Assembly: GCF_014193695.1 (NCBI RefSeq)
Contig: NZ_JACHZR010000003.1
Coordinates: 62,001 to 126,000, forward strand
Source: Rhizobium sp. BK316
GTDB taxonomy: Bacteria > Pseudomonadota > Alphaproteobacteria > Rhizobiales > Rhizobiaceae
Length of the DNA: 64,000 bases
Direction: 5' to 3'
The stretch's first letter is position 1, and the number at the start of each line of letters is the position of its first letter. This document shows positions 33,879-42,736 of this stretch, one piece after another. The position numbers were made by a program, and so were the translations under genes. The notes under the pieces were generated by a model. It made no database searches. It was given only the letters and a program-made list of their open reading frames with translations, and was not told the origin of the DNA.

Positions 33879-34796
33879 TTATGCCTGTTTCGCGGCCCGA
33901 AGTTCCGGTTCGGGCATTGAGTCCTCCCAGAGCCAGTAGCGGATTTCGCCCTCGCATCTGAAATTCACGACCTCGTGGTTGCCCTTGGCATCGACGGCAT
34001 GGATGACCACGCCGGCCAGGAAACCGGAGGAAAGTTCGTTGAGCTCTTCAACGGCCAGCTTAACGGCGTCGGAAAGCGAATAGCCGAATTTGAGCGCCAG
34101 GACGACGGTGCGCGCAGTCGAGCAGCGCATGGTCATTTCGCCGGTATGGGTACAGGCGGCCGCGCCATAACGGCTGTCGGCATAGAAGCCGGCGCCAGGG
34201 ATGGGGCTGTCACCTAGGCGGCCCGGATATTTCCAGGCCCAGCCGGACGTGGAGGTCGCGGCGTGAATACCGCGTGTGGGATCGGCAGACAGGAAGACGG
34301 TCGTGTCACGCACACGCTCGGGATCGGTGATGGCGCGGCTTAAGGGTGCCAGCGGGATATCGGGGAATTTCGCCAGTTCCTCCGGGGACAGTTCCTTTTC
34401 CAGGCGCTCCCACCAGACGCGCTTGCTGTCTTGGAAGAGCACGTCATCTTCGGAGAAACCGATTTCACTGGCAAAGCGGCGAGCGCCGTCGCCGGTCAGC
34501 ATCACATGCGGCAGGCGCTTCATGACCTCATGGGCAAGGTGGGCGACGGGTAGTGTATTCGGCACGGCGCCGACGGTGCCGACATCGCGGGTATTGCCAT
34601 CCATGACGGCGGCATCGAGCTCCATATTGCCGAGCATGTTCGGCCAGCCGCCGTAACCGACGCTGCGCACCTGGACTTCGCTTTCCACCTTGCTGATGCC
34701 GGCGACCATGGCGTCGAGGCTGACGGCGCCTTCGCGCAGCATCTTTACCGTCGTCGGGAAACCGGGCCAGGCTTCTTTATTGGCCAAGAGCAGCAT
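33879..34796 (-). CDS. Ntn-hydrolase asparaginase (N4-GlcNAc-asparaginase/isoaspartyl peptidase family)
   Basis: This 305-residue threonine hydrolase is normally self-cleaved to expose an N-terminal Thr. VRDTTVF places the likely cleavage between Asp164 and Thr165; ATSTSGW, PGRLGDSPIPGAGFYAD and CTHTGEM are the conserved substrate and oxyanion segments of the family. No signal peptide is seen, so it acts in the cytoplasm. Its place between the importer ATPase and binding-protein genes suggests it deamidates or hydrolyses the imported compound. Glycosylasparagine, asparagine or isoaspartyl peptides are all possible. Confidence 0.88.
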   Translation of the reverse strand: MLLLANKEAWPGFPTTVKMLREGAVSLDAMVAGISKVESEVQVRSVGYGGWPNMLGNMELDAAVMDGNTRDVGTVGAVPNTLPVAHLAHEVMKRLPHVMLTGDGARRFASEIGFSEDDVLFQDSKRVWWERLEKELSPEELAKFPDIPLAPLSRAITDPERVRDTTVFLSADPTRGIHAATSTSGWAWKYPGRLGDSPIPGAGFYADSRYGAAACTHTGEMTMRCSTARTVVLALKFGYSLSDAVKLAVEELNELSSGFLAGVVIHAVDAKGNHEVVNFRCEGEIRYWLWEDSMPEPELRAAKQA

Positions 34797-34804
34797 GAAT
34801 ACCT

Positions 34805-35539
34805 CTAATCTTTGCGCATTTTGGATAGGAACTGGGCGATACGCTGATGCGCCATGCCGCCCTCGGCGGCGAAGAAATCCGCAGTCGGCAGATCGACAAG
34901 CAGCTTGCCCTTGTCGAGAAAGACGATGCGATTGGAAATCTGCCGCGCGAATTCGATCTCGTGGGTGACGAAGAGCATGGTCGTTCCTTCGGCTGCGAGC
35001 TTGGCGAGGATTGCGAGCACTTCCGCCGTCATTTCCGGGTCGAGCGCGCTGGTCACTTCATCGAGCAGCAGGTAACGCGGCTGCATGGCAAGCGCCCGGC
35101 AGATGCCGACACGCTGACGCTGGCCACCGGAAAGCTGGGCGGGATAGGCATCGGCGCGGTCGCCGAGGCCGACGGATTGCAGCAACGCGCGGGCGGTGGC
35201 TTCAGCCTCGGCACGTGGCTTCTTCAGCACCTCGATCGGCGCCAGCGTGATATTTCCGAGCACCGTCATGTGCGGATAGAGATTGAAGAGCTGGAAGACC
35301 GTGGCCGAGCGCTTACGGGCTTCCGCCAGCTCTTTCGGCTTGCCGACGTCGAAATCATCGACGGTGATGTGGCCGCCGTTCAACTTCTCCAGGCCGTTGA
35401 TGCAACGGATCAGCGTCGATTTGCCCGATCCGGAGGAGCCGAGGATGGAGACGACCTCGCCGGGATTAATGTTGAGGTTGACGCCATCGAGGACGGTTGT
35501 AGGGCCAAAGGCCTTTTTGACGTTTTCTACTTTGAGCAT
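34805..35539 (-). CDS. Polar amino acid ABC transporter ATPase (GlnQ-like)
   Basis: This 244-residue ATPase has Walker A GSSGSGKST, signature LSGGQRQRV, Walker B LLLDEVTSALD (Val replaces Pro, common in GlnQ) and switch His in VTHEIEFA. ATG 35539 follows GAGAGGG by seven bases; the frame upstream lacks a ribosome site. It is the third gene of the importer operon. Confidence 0.92.
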   Translation of the reverse strand: MLKVENVKKAFGPTTVLDGVNLNINPGEVVSILGSSGSGKSTLIRCINGLEKLNGGHITVDDFDVGKPKELAEARKRSATVFQLFNLYPHMTVLGNITLAPIEVLKKPRAEAEATARALLQSVGLGDRADAYPAQLSGGQRQRVGICRALAMQPRYLLLDEVTSALDPEMTAEVLAILAKLAAEGTTMLFVTHEIEFARQISNRIVFLDKGKLLVDLPTADFFAAEGGMAHQRIAQFLSKMRKD

Positions 35540-35540
35540 A

Positions 35541-36212
35541 TCAGAGCCCTCTCCAGGCGGCATGCGCCCTGAGGCGGTTTTCGAAGCGTGCGCCGAGCCA
35601 TGCGAGCAGCTTGGCGCAGACGTAATAGAGCAGGCCGACCACCGTCCAGACGATGAAGGGTTTTAGCGTGCGCAGGTTCAGGATGTTGCCGATCTTGGTG
35701 AGATCGACGACGCCGATGACCGAGATCAGCGAGGTGACCTGCAACTGGTTGACGAGAAGCGCTGTGAGCGGGCCGATGGCGAAGGCCATGGCCTGCGGTG
35801 CCACGACATGGCGCAGCACCTGCCAGCGGGTAAGGCCGAAGACGCGGGCAGCCTCGATCTGGTCGCGGCCGATGGATTCGATTGCCGAGACCGCGATGAC
35901 ATAAACGAAGGCTGCTGTATTGGCCGACAGCGTGATGGTTGCGGCCGTCGTCGGCGTGATGCGGATATGCAGGAGGCCGGGCAAGCCGAAGAAGACGAGG
36001 AAGAGCTGCACCAGAACAGGCGAGTTCTTCAGGAGTTCGGCAAAGAAGGTGATGATCGGTGTCAGCACCGGCACACGATAGAAGCGGCAGATGGCCCAGA
36101 GCGTGCCGATGAAGAGGCCAATCAGCGAGGTTGAGAAGAACAGGCCGAGGCTGACGCCAAGGCCCTGCAGCAGCAGCCAGATATCGAAAGGGGTGAAATC
36201 AGAAAAACGCAT
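35541..36212 (-). CDS. Polar amino acid ABC transporter permease (HisM/GlnP type)
   Basis: This 223-residue inner-membrane permease has the typical GlnP-class features: GLGVSLGLFFSTSLIG near the N terminus and the EAA loop IEAARVFGLTRWQVLRHVV. It overlaps the first permease gene by one base and abuts the ATPase gene. Confidence 0.9.
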   Translation of the reverse strand: MRFSDFTPFDIWLLLQGLGVSLGLFFSTSLIGLFIGTLWAICRFYRVPVLTPIITFFAELLKNSPVLVQLFLVFFGLPGLLHIRITPTTAATITLSANTAAFVYVIAVSAIESIGRDQIEAARVFGLTRWQVLRHVVAPQAMAFAIGPLTALLVNQLQVTSLISVIGVVDLTKIGNILNLRTLKPFIVWTVVGLLYYVCAKLLAWLGARFENRLRAHAAWRGL

Positions 36213-36883
36213 CAGGCCACGGCCTCCATCATGTCGCGGTTCAGGCGGCGGTGGAGGAGGGCGATGCCGAGTGACACGAGATAGGTCAGCAGTGCGTAGA
36301 CAACGAGCAGCACGACATAGACTTCGAAGGGCCGGTAGGTTTGCGAAACGACGATCTGCGCCGAGCCGGTCAGCTCGTTCAGCGTGATCGTCGAGAGGAT
36401 CGACGATGTCAGGATCATGTTAATCAGCACGGAGCCAAGCGGGCGAACGGAGGTTCTGAGCGCGATCGGCAGCACGATCTTGGTGAAGACCACTCGGCGC
36501 GACAGGCCGCTCACTTCGGCGGCTTCGATGATGCCGGGATCGATCGCCAGAATGCCGGCGCGGATAACGTCGGAGGCATAGGCGCCGCCGGCAATTGACA
36601 GCGCCACGACACCTGTCGTGAAGGCATCGATATAGATGCCGATCTCCGGCAGGCCGTAATAGAAGAAGAACAGCTGCACGATGAAGGGGACGTTGCGGAA
36701 GATATCGACGTAGACGAAGGAAATCCTGCGCAGGAGGGCGGAGGAAGAGGTGCGCGCAATGGCGACGAAAGCGCCCATGATGACGCTGCCGATCAGCGCC
36801 AGCGCACAGGCCTCCGCTGTCAGCAGCGCGCCTTGCGCGAGAAAGCCCAGATGGGGCAAGAGGATCGAAAGGTCGAACCGCAC
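36212..36883 (-). CDS. Polar amino acid ABC transporter permease (HisQ/GlnP type)
   Basis: This inner-membrane permease has about 223 residues, with EAAEVSGLSRRVVFTKIVLP as the EAA loop and GLPEIGIYIDAF in the periplasmic part. GTG 36883 is preferred because AGGGAG lies five bases upstream; GTG at 36889 directly touches that site. It is the first gene after the LacI-type operator and promoter at 36904-36945. Confidence 0.9.
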   Translation of the reverse strand: MRFDLSILLPHLGFLAQGALLTAEACALALIGSVIMGAFVAIARTSSSALLRRISFVYVDIFRNVPFIVQLFFFYYGLPEIGIYIDAFTTGVVALSIAGGAYASDVIRAGILAIDPGIIEAAEVSGLSRRVVFTKIVLPIALRTSVRPLGSVLINMILTSSILSTITLNELTGSAQIVVSQTYRPFEVYVVLLVVYALLTYLVSLGIALLHRRLNRDMMEAVA

Positions 36884-36903
36884 GATCACTCCCTATGTGT
36901 GAT

Positions 36904-36945
36904 TGAAACCGGTTTCATCGTGTCGTTTGTGTGCTCTGATGTCAA
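36904..36945 (-). promoter_or_regulatory. Promoter and LacI-type operator of the amino acid importer operon
   Basis: On the minus strand a perfect -35 TTGACA (plus 36940-36945) and a CACGAT -10 (plus 36917-36922) are 17 bases apart. The perfect 14-bp palindrome TGAAACCGGTTTCA at 36904-36917 overlaps the -10 and presumed start point, a classic repressor position. The CG-centred symmetry is that of LacI-family operators. The LacI gene at the far end of the operon is the best candidate. Confidence 0.75.
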
Positions 36946-37112
36946 GAACGCCTGATATGAAATGCTGATATATCTGTGACGAAAAGTTCGTTTTTGCCGG
37001 TAACGTTCGGCGGAATATTTTTCGTCAAAAGGCGGAAAAGCTGGATGAATATGGACTGCACAATATCTCGCCACCTCGTTAGCCTTTATCGCACAAAGAA
37101 AGAGCAATCCGC

Positions 37113-37643
37113 ATGAGCCAGCTTCCTCATATCGATTACGACACCGCTTCCGAAGAGATTCGCGCAGCACATGACGAGGAAGTGCGTGTTCGCGGCAACA
37201 TGACCAATATGAAGCGGACGTTACTGCATTCGCCGGAGGCTCATCGTATCTATGCGGAGTGGTTCACGCTCCGAGCCGAGCTCAATCCTGCTATCAGCGA
37301 CCGCGAAATCTGGATCTTTTCGCATTCGATCTCCAAGGCGCTGAAGTCCGATATCGCCATCACCTTCTTTCGCCGGGCGCTGATCAAGAACGGGTTCAAC
37401 CCGGATGCTTTGGAACTCAGCGAAACGGAATCGTTGCTTAAACGTTTTTGCACGGCCGTTGTCGCCGATTCCAAGGCTATTCCTGCCGATATCTGGGCCG
37501 AGCTGAAGGCGCGTTATGACACCAAGGTACTCGTCGATCTCGTGGCTTTTGCCGGCATCATGATTGCCACTGCCGTCTACATCAATGTTGTCGAGGTCGA
37601 TTTCGACCCCGAGCTTGAGGCCTTTGCTGAAAGCGCTAACTGA
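37113..37643 (+). CDS. Carboxymuconolactone decarboxylase/AhpD-like helical protein
   Basis: This 176-residue all-helical protein resembles the CMD/AhpD family in length and helix pattern (MKRTLLHSPEAHRIYAEWFT, then ISDREIWIFSHSISKALKS). The CxxC redox motif of AhpD is absent; the only Cys is in KRFCTAVV. The role is therefore unknown; a lactone-acting or structural role is possible. It precedes a Dpp-type importer by 27 bases and is probably in its operon. The promoter region is 36946-37112. Confidence 0.65.
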   Translation: MSQLPHIDYDTASEEIRAAHDEEVRVRGNMTNMKRTLLHSPEAHRIYAEWFTLRAELNPAISDREIWIFSHSISKALKSDIAITFFRRALIKNGFNPDALELSETESLLKRFCTAVVADSKAIPADIWAELKARYDTKVLVDLVAFAGIMIATAVYINVVEVDFDPELEAFAESAN

Positions 37644-37670
37644 ATTTTCATCACCCGAGGGGAGTTTTCC

Positions 37671-39257
37671 ATGTCCATCATTTCCAGTCGCGCCAAGCTG
37701 CTCGGCACCGTCTTCAGCCTGGCGCTGGCTTTCAGCGCGCCGGCCGTTCACGCCGAAACGCCTGCGAATGTTCTCGTCGTCGCCCAGTCGATCGACGATG
37801 CCGTCAGCTTCGACCCGGCAGAAGGCTTTGAGCTCACGACCGTTCAGTCCTTCAACAACCTCTACCAGCGCCTCGTTCAGTCCAACCGCGATGACGGCAC
37901 GAAGATCGAAGCAGCCCTTGCCGCTTCCTGGGAAGCCGGAAGCGATGGCAGGAGCCTGACCTTTACGCTCGCCGACGCCAAGTTCGCCTCCGGCAATCCG
38001 GTTCGCCCCGAAGACGTGATCTTCTCGCTGACGCGCGCCGTGAAGCTCAACAAGTCGCCGGCCTTCATCCTCAACGAACTCGGCTGGAAGGCCGACAATG
38101 TCGATGCCGCGATCACCAAGGTTGACGACAAGCATGTCAAGCTCACCTGGACGGCGGATGTCGGCTCCGGCTTCGCGCTCTCGATCCTGACGGCACCGAT
38201 TGCCTCCATCGTCGATGAGCAGACGGTTTCGCCGCAGGCCAAGGACAATGACTTCGGCAATGGCTGGCTGAAGACCAACTCGGCCGGCAGCGGCGCTTAT
38301 ACGATCGCCACCTACACGCCGCATGAGGCGCTGGTGCTGCAGGCCAATGCCAATTCCTCCGACAAGCCGACGCTCGAAAGCGTCATCATCCGCAACGTGC
38401 CTGACGTCGGTGCCCGCCGCCTGCTCGTGGAGCAGGGCGATGCCGATATTGCCCGCGGCCTGTCTGCCGACCAGATCGAAGCACTGAAGGACAAGAGCGG
38501 CATCAAGGTGCTTTCCGTGCCCTCGGCCCGCCAGGACTATATCCTGCTGAACAGCAAGGCGAACCCGACGCTCGGCAACCCGGCTTTCTGGGAAGCGGCG
38601 CGTTATCTCGTCGATTATGACGGCATTACCAAGAATCTGCTGCGCGGCCAGAGCAGCGTTCATCAGGCCTTCCTGCCGAACGGCTTCCCGGGCGCGCTCA
38701 GCGACACGCCCTTCAAGCTCGATGTCGAAAAGGCGAAGAAGGTTCTTGCCGACGCCGGTATCAAGACGCCGTTCAAGATCGAATTCATCGTCTTCAACGA
38801 CCAGCCGTTCCTGTCGATCGCCCAGTCGCTGCAGTCCACCTTCGCCCAAGCCGGTATCACGCTTGATATCCAGCCGGGTGTTGCGACCGACATCTATGCC
38901 CGCGGCCGCGCCGGCAAGTTCGAGATGACGCTGCGCTACTGGATCCCGGATTATTTCGACGCGCACTCCAACGCCAGCGCCTTTGCGATCAACAAGGACA
39001 ACTCGGCCAATACCGTTGCCAAGCAGGCCGGCTGGGTGATCCCGGAACTGACCGACGAGACGCTTGCAGCCGTCAAGGAGCAGGATGCCGCCAAGCGCGC
39101 TGCGCTCTATCAGGATCTGCAGAAGAAGATCCAGGCAAGCTCGCCCTTCGTTTTCATGCTTCAAGGCAATGACCAGGTCGTGCTAAGCGAGAAGGTGAAG
39201 AACTATGCCCAAGGTCTCAATGCAGACCAGGTCTATTACGACAAGGTAGCGAAATAA
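37671..39257 (+). CDS. ABC transporter substrate-binding protein, family 5 (Dpp/Opp)
   Basis: This 528-residue periplasmic binding protein has a Sec signal (LLGTVFSLALAFSAPAVHAE). DDAVSFDPAEGFE and LAASWEAGSDGRSLTFTL are family 5 segments. AGGGGAG precedes the ATG. It leads its importer operon after the CMD-like gene. The ligand is unknown; no catabolic enzyme is encoded in this operon other than the CMD-like protein. Confidence 0.92.
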   Translation: MSIISSRAKLLGTVFSLALAFSAPAVHAETPANVLVVAQSIDDAVSFDPAEGFELTTVQSFNNLYQRLVQSNRDDGTKIEAALAASWEAGSDGRSLTFTLADAKFASGNPVRPEDVIFSLTRAVKLNKSPAFILNELGWKADNVDAAITKVDDKHVKLTWTADVGSGFALSILTAPIASIVDEQTVSPQAKDNDFGNGWLKTNSAGSGAYTIATYTPHEALVLQANANSSDKPTLESVIIRNVPDVGARRLLVEQGDADIARGLSADQIEALKDKSGIKVLSVPSARQDYILLNSKANPTLGNPAFWEAARYLVDYDGITKNLLRGQSSVHQAFLPNGFPGALSDTPFKLDVEKAKKVLADAGIKTPFKIEFIVFNDQPFLSIAQSLQSTFAQAGITLDIQPGVATDIYARGRAGKFEMTLRYWIPDYFDAHSNASAFAINKDNSANTVAKQAGWVIPELTDETLAAVKEQDAAKRAALYQDLQKKIQASSPFVFMLQGNDQVVLSEKVKNYAQGLNADQVYYDKVAK

Positions 39258-40340
39258 GTGCCGCAAACGGCAACGACTGATAATGCCGACATGACCAACT
39301 CCCGCCAGCGCAACAGCTGGCGGGAGTTGTCGTTCGTCTGGCCGCTTTCGAAATGGCTGTGGTCCTTTGGACTGACGCTCTTCGGGCTGGCGCTGGTGAC
39401 CTTCGCGATGACGCGGCTGTCACCGATCGATCCGGCGCTGCAGCTCGTCGGCGATCATGCCAGCCAGTCGACTTATGAGCAGGCGCGGCTCGAACTCGGG
39501 CTCGATCAGCCGCTGCCGGTACAGTTTTTCCGCTATGTCGAGAAGGCGCTGTCTGGAAATTTCGGCCAGTCGATCTCGACCGGGCAGCCGGTTGCAAAGG
39601 ATATCGCCCGCACTTTCCCGGCAACGATCGAGCTTGCGACGGCGGCGATCATTCTTGGTGCCGTCATCGGTCTTGCGCTCGGCATCACCGCCGCCATACG
39701 GCAGGGAACGTGGGTGGATGGTCTCGCCCGTTTCGTCTCACTCTTCGGTTACTCCGTGCCGATCTTCTGGCTTGGCCTGTTGATGCTGCTGCTGTTCTAT
39801 GCGCGGCTGCACTGGGCGCCGGGACCAGGCAGGGCGGATGTGGTCTTTCAATATACTGTCAAATCCGTCACCGGCTTTGCGCTTGTTGATACCTGGATAT
39901 CGGGGAAGGCGGGTGCCTTTCGCGATGCGCTGGCTCATTTGGCGCTGCCGGCGATCGTACTGGCTTTTCATGCACTTGCCGCGATTTCGCGGCTGACGCG
40001 TGCCGCGATCCTCACCGAGCTTGGACAGGAATATGTGACGACCGCGCGAGCCAAAGGGGCGAGCCTGCGTCGCATCATCTTCGTTCACATCCTGCCGAAT
40101 ATCTCCGGGACGCTGCTGACGGTGATTGCCCTTTCCTATGCCAGCCTTCTGGAAGGTGCGGTGCTGACCGAGACGGTCTTTGCCTGGCCGGGCATCGGCC
40201 GCTATCTGACGACGGCGATGTTTGCCGGTGACATGCCGGCGATCCTTGGCGCGACGCTGGTCGTCGGCGCCTCCTTCGTGCTTCTCAATGCGCTGACCGA
40301 TCTCGGTGTCGCGTGGCTGGAATCTGGGAAGAAACGATGA
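39258..40340 (+). CDS. ABC transporter permease, DppB type
   Basis: This permease has up to 360 residues, starting with GTG 39258 directly after the binding-protein stop, or ATG 39291. Membrane segments begin at FGLTLFGLALVTFAM; YVTTARAKGASLRRIIFVH is the DppB loop. The first ~35 codons are hydrophilic and contain a 13-bp hairpin, so the extended N terminus may reflect an RNA element rather than protein need. It overlaps the next permease as ATGA. Confidence 0.87.
   Translation: MPQTATTDNADMTNSRQRNSWRELSFVWPLSKWLWSFGLTLFGLALVTFAMTRLSPIDPALQLVGDHASQSTYEQARLELGLDQPLPVQFFRYVEKALSGNFGQSISTGQPVAKDIARTFPATIELATAAIILGAVIGLALGITAAIRQGTWVDGLARFVSLFGYSVPIFWLGLLMLLLFYARLHWAPGPGRADVVFQYTVKSVTGFALVDTWISGKAGAFRDALAHLALPAIVLAFHALAAISRLTRAAILTELGQEYVTTARAKGASLRRIIFVHILPNISGTLLTVIALSYASLLEGAVLTETVFAWPGIGRYLTTAMFAGDMPAILGATLVVGASFVLLNALTDLGVAWLESGKKR
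39297..39328 (+). promoter_or_regulatory. Perfect 13-bp hairpin at the start of the permease gene
   Basis: AACTCCCGCCAGC and its exact complement flank GCAACA. It lies 40 bases after the binding-protein stop and inside the proposed first codons of the permease. There is no T-run. It is the longest perfect stem found in the window. Confidence 0.8.
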
Positions 40341-41194
40341 GCGCCATCGTACAGGCACCGCTCGGCGGTCCATCCTTCCTACGCCGCATCCTGCGCTCGC
40401 CCTCGGCGGCGGTGGGCAGCGCGGTCGTTCTCCTCATTCTGGTGCTGGCCATACTGGCGCCGCTGATTACATCCTATGATCCGAACCTGCAGGAAACGGC
40501 CAATCGCCTGATGCCGCCGAGTTCTGCGCATTGGTTGGGCACCGACGGTTTCGGACGGGATATTCTCTCGCGCATTATCTATGGCGCGCGGCCGACATTG
40601 TTGCTCGTGCTTGTCGTGGTGCTACTGATGGCTCCGCTCGGCATTCTCGTCGGCATTCTCTCGGGCTTCTTCGGCGGGATGGTCGAGCGCGTTTTGATGC
40701 GGATCACCGATATCGTCATGTCCTTCCCGCGGCTTCTGCTCGCCTTCGCCTTCGTTGCCATCATGGGGCCGGGGCTGATCAACGGCGCGCTGGCGCTGGC
40801 GCTGACGAGTTGGCCCGCCTATGCGCGCCAGGCCCGCGTCGAGACTGCGGCGCTCAGACGCAGCGATTATCTGGCGGCGGCCGAAATGGTCGGTATCCGC
40901 GGCGTGCGGCTGCTCTGGGGGCATATCCTGCCGCTAGTGCTGCCCTCCGCGATCATTCGTCTGGCACTCGACCTCTCGGGCATCATTCTTGCCGCTGCCG
41001 GCCTTGGTTTTCTCGGTCTCGGTGTTCGTCCGCCGACGGCGGAATGGGGCTCGATGGTCTCGGAGGGCACGCAGGTGATCTTCGATCAGTGGTGGGTGGC
41101 GGCCGTGCCGGGCTTTGCCATCCTGATCACCTCCTTTGCGTTCAACCTGCTGGCCGATGGCCTGCGCGATATCCTGGATCCGCGCCATGATTGA
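40337..41194 (+). CDS. ABC transporter permease, DppC type
   Basis: This 285-residue permease has LGTDGFGRDILSRIIYGAR and the EAA loop DYLAAAEMVGIRGVRLLWG. ATG 40337 overlaps the stop of the upstream permease by four bases and its own 3' end overlaps the ATPase start, so translation is coupled throughout the operon. Confidence 0.9.
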   Translation: MSAIVQAPLGGPSFLRRILRSPSAAVGSAVVLLILVLAILAPLITSYDPNLQETANRLMPPSSAHWLGTDGFGRDILSRIIYGARPTLLLVLVVVLLMAPLGILVGILSGFFGGMVERVLMRITDIVMSFPRLLLAFAFVAIMGPGLINGALALALTSWPAYARQARVETAALRRSDYLAAAEMVGIRGVRLLWGHILPLVLPSAIIRLALDLSGIILAAAGLGFLGLGVRPPTAEWGSMVSEGTQVIFDQWWVAAVPGFAILITSFAFNLLADGLRDILDPRHD

Positions 41195-42011
41195 GCCGCT
41201 GCTTTCCGTTAAGGATCTGTCGATCGCCTTTCCATCGGAGGCAGGGTCGGTGCGTGTTGTCGACGGTATCTCCTTCTCGGTCGGGCGCGAGGTCGTGGCG
41301 CTCGTCGGCGAATCCGGCTCCGGCAAGTCGATGACGGGCCGGGCGATCATGGGGCTCTTGCCGCGTCGGGCGGAGGTGCGAGCAAAACGCCTCAGTTTCG
41401 ACGGGCAGGAACTGACGACGCTGTCCGCATCCGGCTGGAACAGGTTGCGCGGCAGTGGTCTCGGGCTAATTCTCCAGGATCCGAAATATTCGCTGAATCC
41501 GGCCCATAAGGTCGGCCGACAGGTGGAAGAGGCGCTGCTTCTGCACACGAAGCTCTCGGCTTCCGAAAGGCGCGAGCGGGCGCTCGACATGCTAGACAAG
41601 GTTGGCCTTCCCGATCCGCAGCGTGTCTATTCGAGTTATCCGGCGGCTCTTTCCGGCGGCATGGGGCAGCGGGTGATGATCGCCGCCATGCTGATCAACC
41701 GGCCGAAGCTCTTGATCGCCGACGAGCCGACTTCGGCGCTCGACCGCGGCTTGCAGGACCAGATCCTGACGCTGCTGCGGTCGCTAAGCGAAGAGTTCGG
41801 CATGGGATTGCTGCTCATCAGCCATGATCTGCGGCAGGTCTCGCGTTATGCCGATCGCGTCATGGTCATGCGGCACGGCAAGATCGAGGAGCAGATGGCG
41901 TCGGCCGATCTTGCCAATGCCAGATCGGATTATACGCGGGCGCTCTGGGCGGCGCGGCCTTCGGCTGCGACCTACGGCACGCGACTGCCGGTTTACGGAG
42001 GCGAGGTATGA
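41187..42011 (+). CDS. ABC transporter ATPase, DppD type
   Basis: This 274-residue ATPase has Walker [10 protein letters not shown], Walker B LLIADEPTSALD and switch His in ISHDLRQV. The signature is LSGGMGQRV. Unlike the two other Dpp-type importers here, the ATPases of this operon are two separate genes. Confidence 0.91.
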   Translation: MIEPLLSVKDLSIAFPSEAGSVRVVDGISFSVGREVVALVGESGSGKSMTGRAIMGLLPRRAEVRAKRLSFDGQELTTLSASGWNRLRGSGLGLILQDPKYSLNPAHKVGRQVEEALLLHTKLSASERRERALDMLDKVGLPDPQRVYSSYPAALSGGMGQRVMIAAMLINRPKLLIADEPTSALDRGLQDQILTLLRSLSEEFGMGLLLISHDLRQVSRYADRVMVMRHGKIEEQMASADLANARSDYTRALWAARPSAATYGTRLPVYGGEV

Positions 42012-42736
42012 GCGCGCTCTCCGTTTCCGATCTTTCCGTGACTTTTCAAAGCAGCGGCAAGGGTTTTACCGCCGTACGTGGCGTCAGCTTCGAGGTCGCG
42101 CCGGGCGAGACCTTCGGGCTTATCGGCCCATCCGGCTGCGGCAAGACGACGGCGCTGCGTGCCGTTGCCGGGCTGAATATCAACTGGCACGGCTCCATCA
42201 CGGTCTTCGATGAGGCCTTGCTGCCGGGTCGGAAGATTACCGGCGCGCTGCGCTCCAATATCCAGATGGTGTTTCAGGATCCCTATTCCTCGCTGCATCC
42301 GCGCCATCGCATTTCCCGTATTCTGGGCGAGCCGTTGGCGCTGCGTGGCATCCGCAATGTCGAGGAAGAGGTGTGCATCGCGCTCGATCAGGTCGGCCTG
42401 CCGGCTGCTGCCGCCGGGCGTTATCCGCACCAGCTTTCCGGCGGGCAGCGGCAGCGCGTGGCAATTGCCCGTGCGCTGCTCCTGAAGCCGAAGCTGCTGC
42501 TGCTCGATGAGCCAACCTCGGCGCTCGATGTCTCGGTGCAGGCCGAAATCCTGAACCTGCTGAACGACCTGAAGACCTCGCATGGGATGACTTTCGTGCT
42601 CGTCAGCCACGATCCTGGTGTCGTCGCGCATATGTGCGACCGGGCCGTGCTGATGCAAGCCGGTCACATCGAAAGCGAACTCGACCGCGCCGCGCTTTCG
42701 CAAGGCGGCTGGGTCGAGCAGCTTTCTGTCCGCTAG
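42008..42736 (+). CDS. ABC transporter ATPase, DppF type
   Basis: This 242-residue ATPase has Walker A GPSGCGKTT, signature [15 protein letters not shown], Walker B LLLDEPTSALD and VSHDPGVVA. It overlaps the DppD-type gene by four bases. Its TAG stop is immediately followed by the stop of the convergent GH42 gene with no base between and no terminator hairpin. Confidence 0.91.
   Translation: MSALSVSDLSVTFQSSGKGFTAVRGVSFEVAPGETFGLIGPSGCGKTTALRAVAGLNINWHGSITVFDEALLPGRKITGALRSNIQMVFQDPYSSLHPRHRISRILGEPLALRGIRNVEEEVCIALDQVGLPAAAAGRYPHQLSGGQRQRVAIARALLLKPKLLLLDEPTSALDVSVQAEILNLLNDLKTSHGMTFVLVSHDPGVVAHMCDRAVLMQAGHIESELDRAALSQGGWVEQLSVR

Noticed and set aside
37221..39164. Long minus-strand frame (about 647 codons) opposite the CMD-like and binding-protein genes
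   Set aside because: It runs across two genes and their gap, with low-complexity charged sequence and no recognisable domain; it is a shadow of codon bias.
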